A stretch of DNA of 7,073 bases from CF-161 sp035259145 (GTDB lineage Bacteria > Chloroflexota > Dormibacteria > Dormibacterales > Dormibacteraceae). The DNA lies in the NCBI GenBank assembly GCA_035259145.1, contig DATFWQ010000290.1, positions 1 through 7,073 of the forward strand, written 5' to 3'. Under the pieces are notes generated by a model that was not told the origin of the DNA, made no database searches, and saw nothing but the letters and a program-made list of their open reading frames with translations. A program made the position numbers and the translations under genes. Below, piece after piece: positions 5,798 through 7,073 of this stretch; positions within the stretch are counted from its first letter, which is position 1, and each line of letters starts with the position of its first letter.

Positions 5798-5851
5798 GCC
5801 GCCTTACGATCGAATTGCTTCAGCACTGATTCAGGTCCTTCAAGGTACAGA
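5798..5851 (-). repeat. 54-bp exact direct repeat, upstream copy (duplicated rplR start region)
   Basis: This block is identical base for base to 5628-5681, at an offset of 170 bp. It begins four bases after the rplF stop in the direction of transcription. It contains the same AAGGA Shine-Dalgarno (5840-5836), the same GTG (5826-5824) and the codons for MLKQFDRKAA. Beyond the tenth codon the sequence diverges completely from rplR. The match ends cleanly on both sides (mismatches at 5797/5627 and 5852/5682). It could come from insertion of a small element with a long target duplication, from a slipped tandem duplication followed by divergence, or from an assembly error. Confidence 0.97.
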
Positions 5852-5855
5852 TGTC

Positions 5856-6401
5856 CTATTTCGCCCCCTTGCCCGACTTGCCCGGCTTGCGGCGGATTCG
5901 TTCGCCCCGGTACATCACGCCCTTGCCCTTGTAGGGCTCTGGCGGGCGGAGCTTGCGGAGATCCGCAGCCACCTGGCCCACCTTCTCCTTCGATATGCCG
6001 GTGACCGCGAAGTGCGTCGGGTCGGCCACCTCGACGGCGACACCTTCAGGCGGCCGGACGCGGATGGGGTGTGAGAACCCAAGAGTCAGCACCAGATCCT
6101 CGCCCTGCTTCTGGGCCCGGTAGCCGACGCCGACCAGCTCCAGCTCCTTTCGGAAGCCGGCCGAGACGCCTGTGACCATGTTGGCGACCAGCGTTCTCGT
6201 CAGGCCGTGCAGGGAGCGGTGTTCGCGGCCGTCGGATGGGCGCTCGCACAGCACTCTTCCGTCATCGAGCCTGATCGCGATCTGCGCGGGCAGGCTGCGC
6301 TCGAGCCGCCCCTTCGGCCCCACCACCGTCACGTGGTTCTTGTCCACCGTCACGTTCACGCCGCTCGGCACTGGAATTGGGAGTCTTCCGATTCTCGACA
6401 T
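5856..6401 (-). CDS. rplF: 50S ribosomal protein L6
   Basis: The 181-residue protein is of normal L6 length. L6 binds 23S rRNA near the sarcin-ricin loop and the factor-binding site. It opens with MSRIGRLPIPVPSGV, has VGPKGRLE at residues 27-34, the GVGYRA motif at 91-96 in the linker between the two L6 folds, and the signature PEPYKGKG at 154-161. It ends in a basic tail (RRKPGKSGKGAK). The ATG lies 12 bases after the rpsH stop, with GAGG at 6415-6412 overlapping that stop as the Shine-Dalgarno. The gene ends in TAG. Only four bases later a 54-bp repeat begins that copies the start of rplR, so the normally short rplF-rplR junction has been stretched to 199 bp. Confidence 0.97.
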   Translation of the reverse strand: MSRIGRLPIPVPSGVNVTVDKNHVTVVGPKGRLERSLPAQIAIRLDDGRVLCERPSDGREHRSLHGLTRTLVANMVTGVSAGFRKELELVGVGYRAQKQGEDLVLTLGFSHPIRVRPPEGVAVEVADPTHFAVTGISKEKVGQVAADLRKLRPPEPYKGKGVMYRGERIRRKPGKSGKGAK

Positions 6402-6413
6402 CCGTCTATCGCC

Positions 6414-6833
6414 TCACCAGACGTAAGCCAGCACTTCGCCGCCCACGCCCGCGTGCAGCGCCTGGCTGCCGCTCATCACGCCCTGGCTGGTGGACATGAT
6501 GGCGATGCCGAGGCCGCCCAGCACGCGCGGGATCTCCGTCTTGCGGGCGTAAACGCGCAGGCCCGGGCGGCTTATGCGCTTCACACCGGAGATTACGCGC
6601 TTGCGGTCCGAGCGCGCCTTGAAGATGATCTTCAAGAACGCTCCCGCATGGTCCGCCACGGGCTCGACCTCGTAGCCTGCGATGTAGCCCTCGTCCCTGA
6701 GAACCCTCGCCATCTCCAGCTTGACCTTTGATGCGGGAACGCGCACCTCCGCGTGCCTCGCCGCGTTCGCGTTGCGAATGCGGGTCAGCATGTCTGCAAT
6801 CGGGTCTGGGGTGACGCCGATGCTTTTCGTCAT
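6414..6833 (-). CDS. rpsH: 30S ribosomal protein S8
   Basis: The product has 139 residues from the ATG that overlaps the rpsN stop. S8 is a primary 16S rRNA binder in the 30S platform, and in E. coli it is the translational repressor of the spc operon. The N-terminal segment DPIADMLTRIRNANAARH (residues 10-27) and the C-terminal STSQGVM (114-120) followed by GVGGEVLAYVW (129-139) are clear S8 signatures. Between them the usual 'TDREARK'-like basic stretch is replaced by SGSQALHA, a small divergence next to the RNA-binding face. Two in-frame starts lie just upstream (TTG at 6839, GTG at 6836), but the ATG at 6833 gives the normal MTKS-like N-terminus and the coupled TGATG junction. The stop TGA runs into GAGG, the likely ribosome-binding site for rplF. 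Confidence 0.97.
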   Translation of the reverse strand: MTKSIGVTPDPIADMLTRIRNANAARHAEVRVPASKVKLEMARVLRDEGYIAGYEVEPVADHAGAFLKIIFKARSDRKRVISGVKRISRPGLRVYARKTEIPRVLGGLGIAIMSTSQGVMSGSQALHAGVGGEVLAYVW

Positions 6834-7018
6834 CACCAACTCGACTTAGTGACGCCGGGGATGCGGCCCTCGGCGGCGTGAGTCCGGAAGCAGATGCGGC
6901 ACATGCCGAACTTCCTCATGTAGGCCCGGGGTCGGCCGCAGATCCGGCAGCGGTTGTGAGCCCGCACCGCGAACTTCGGCGTTCGCTTCCAGCGCTCGAT
7001 TGCTGACTTCTTCGCCAA
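6833..7018 (-). CDS. rpsN: 30S ribosomal protein S14, zinc-binding type (type Z)
   Basis: The 61-residue protein is the short, zinc-binding form of S14, which sits in the head of the 30S subunit and contacts 16S rRNA. Zinc ligands C24 and C27 (CRIC) and C40 and C43 (CRIC) are all present. The family motif GRPRAYMRKFGMCRICFR and the C-terminal GVTKSSW are typical, and 61 residues is the usual length. The start is TTG: it gives the family N-terminus MAKKS, and AGAGG at 7033-7029 lies ten bases upstream, overlapping the previous gene's end. The stop TGA shares its A with the ATG of rpsH (TGATG), so the two genes are probably translationally coupled. Only the Zn form is seen here; whether a zinc-independent paralogue exists elsewhere is unknown. 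Confidence 0.97.
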   Translation of the reverse strand: MAKKSAIERWKRTPKFAVRAHNRCRICGRPRAYMRKFGMCRICFRTHAAEGRIPGVTKSSW

Positions 7019-7025
7019 GATCCTC

Positions 7026-7073
7026 TTACCTCTTGTGAGTCCGCGAAACCGGTCGCCGGCTTCGCCGCTTCGC
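7026..7073 (-). CDS. rplE: C-terminal end of probable 50S ribosomal protein L5 (partial)
   Basis: An open frame enters from the right edge and stops at a TAA, showing only the last 15 residues, AKRRSRRPVSRTHKR. The stop lies seven bases before rpsN. In the standard spc order the gene before rpsN is rplE, whose product L5 binds 5S rRNA in the central protuberance, so the assignment rests on position. The visible residues do not show L5 family motifs: L5 normally ends soon after a hydrophobic 'LG(M)PF'-type segment, and this strongly basic end would be an extra tail. The upstream sequence is outside the window, so another small gene ending here cannot be excluded. Confidence 0.5.
   Translation of the reverse strand, partial: AKRRSRRPVSRTHKR

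Larger units (their letters stand above)
5650..5826 (-). pseudogene. Chimeric 58-codon frame begun by the duplicated rplR start
   Basis: The upstream repeat copy supplies a Shine-Dalgarno, a GTG and ten L18 codons (MLKQFDRKAA). The frame then continues for 48 codons through the unique spacer and into the leader of the true rplR. It stops at TGA 5652-5650, overlapping the real rplR GTG (5656-5654) by seven bases in another frame. The ORF also covers both spacer hairpins and the true rplR Shine-Dalgarno. Residues 11-58 (NRGATACAV... to ...TLKDLNQC) resemble no family I recognise and do not continue L18. It is probably a by-product of the duplication. However, the stop-start overlap is the geometry of a translationally coupled leader ORF, so it may be translated and affect L18 output. 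That is inference only. Confidence 0.4.

Noticed and set aside
5628..5851. CRISPR-like array
   Set aside because: There are only two repeat copies, each containing coding sequence of rplR, with a single 116-bp spacer and no cas genes.
1..7073. A defence, toxin-antitoxin or other new multi-gene system
   Set aside because: Every gene is a standard spc/alpha operon member; no unexplained full-length gene remains apart from the small chimeric frame at 5650-5826.

Overview
The window is an almost gapless ribosomal-protein and secretion gene cluster: the 3' part of the bacterial spc operon followed by the start of the alpha operon. Every gene lies on the minus strand, so transcription runs from the right edge to the left edge. 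In that order the genes are the end of probable rplE (L5), rpsN (zinc-type S14), rpsH (S8), rplF (L6), rplR (L18), rpsE (S5), rpmD (L30), rplO (L15), secY, adk, map, infA, rpmJ (L36) and rpsM (S13). rpsM runs off the left edge with 127 codons visible. No plus-strand gene is supported; the long plus-strand reading frames are antisense shadows typical of GC-rich DNA.

The organism is a GC-rich bacterium with the adk-map-infA-rpmJ-rpsM order and the four-cysteine S14 common in Gram-positive and related (Terrabacteria-like) lineages such as Actinomycetota, Chloroflexota or Dormibacterota. I cannot place it more closely by eye. Seven of the thirteen visible starts are GTG or TTG. Many junctions overlap by 1 or 4 bases (rpsN/rpsH, rpsE/rpmD, rpmD/rplO, secY/adk, adk/map), which implies translational coupling along the operon.

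Two places break the tight packing. The 199-bp gap between rplF and rplR holds an exact 54-bp direct repeat (5628-5681 and 5798-5851) around a 116-bp spacer with two hairpins. The repeat duplicates the rplR ribosome-binding site, GTG start and first ten codons. The upstream copy opens a 58-codon chimeric frame whose stop overlaps the true rplR start. The 72-bp gap between map and infA carries a perfect TATAAT eight bases before the infA GTG and no obvious Shine-Dalgarno sequence. This suggests an internal promoter and a leaderless or nearly leaderless infA mRNA.

Several proteins carry unusual C-terminal tails: S5 (about 70 residues, Ala/Pro-rich), L15 (about 70 residues, encoded partly by a GC-rich palindrome), L30 (about 27 basic residues), Adk (about 28 residues) and probably L5. 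Their catalytic or RNA-binding cores look intact. Together the genes supply small- and large-subunit ribosomal proteins, an initiation factor, the SecY translocon channel, adenylate kinase and the enzyme that removes initiator methionine. This is an ordinary housekeeping locus, and the rplF-rplR insertion is its one really odd structure.
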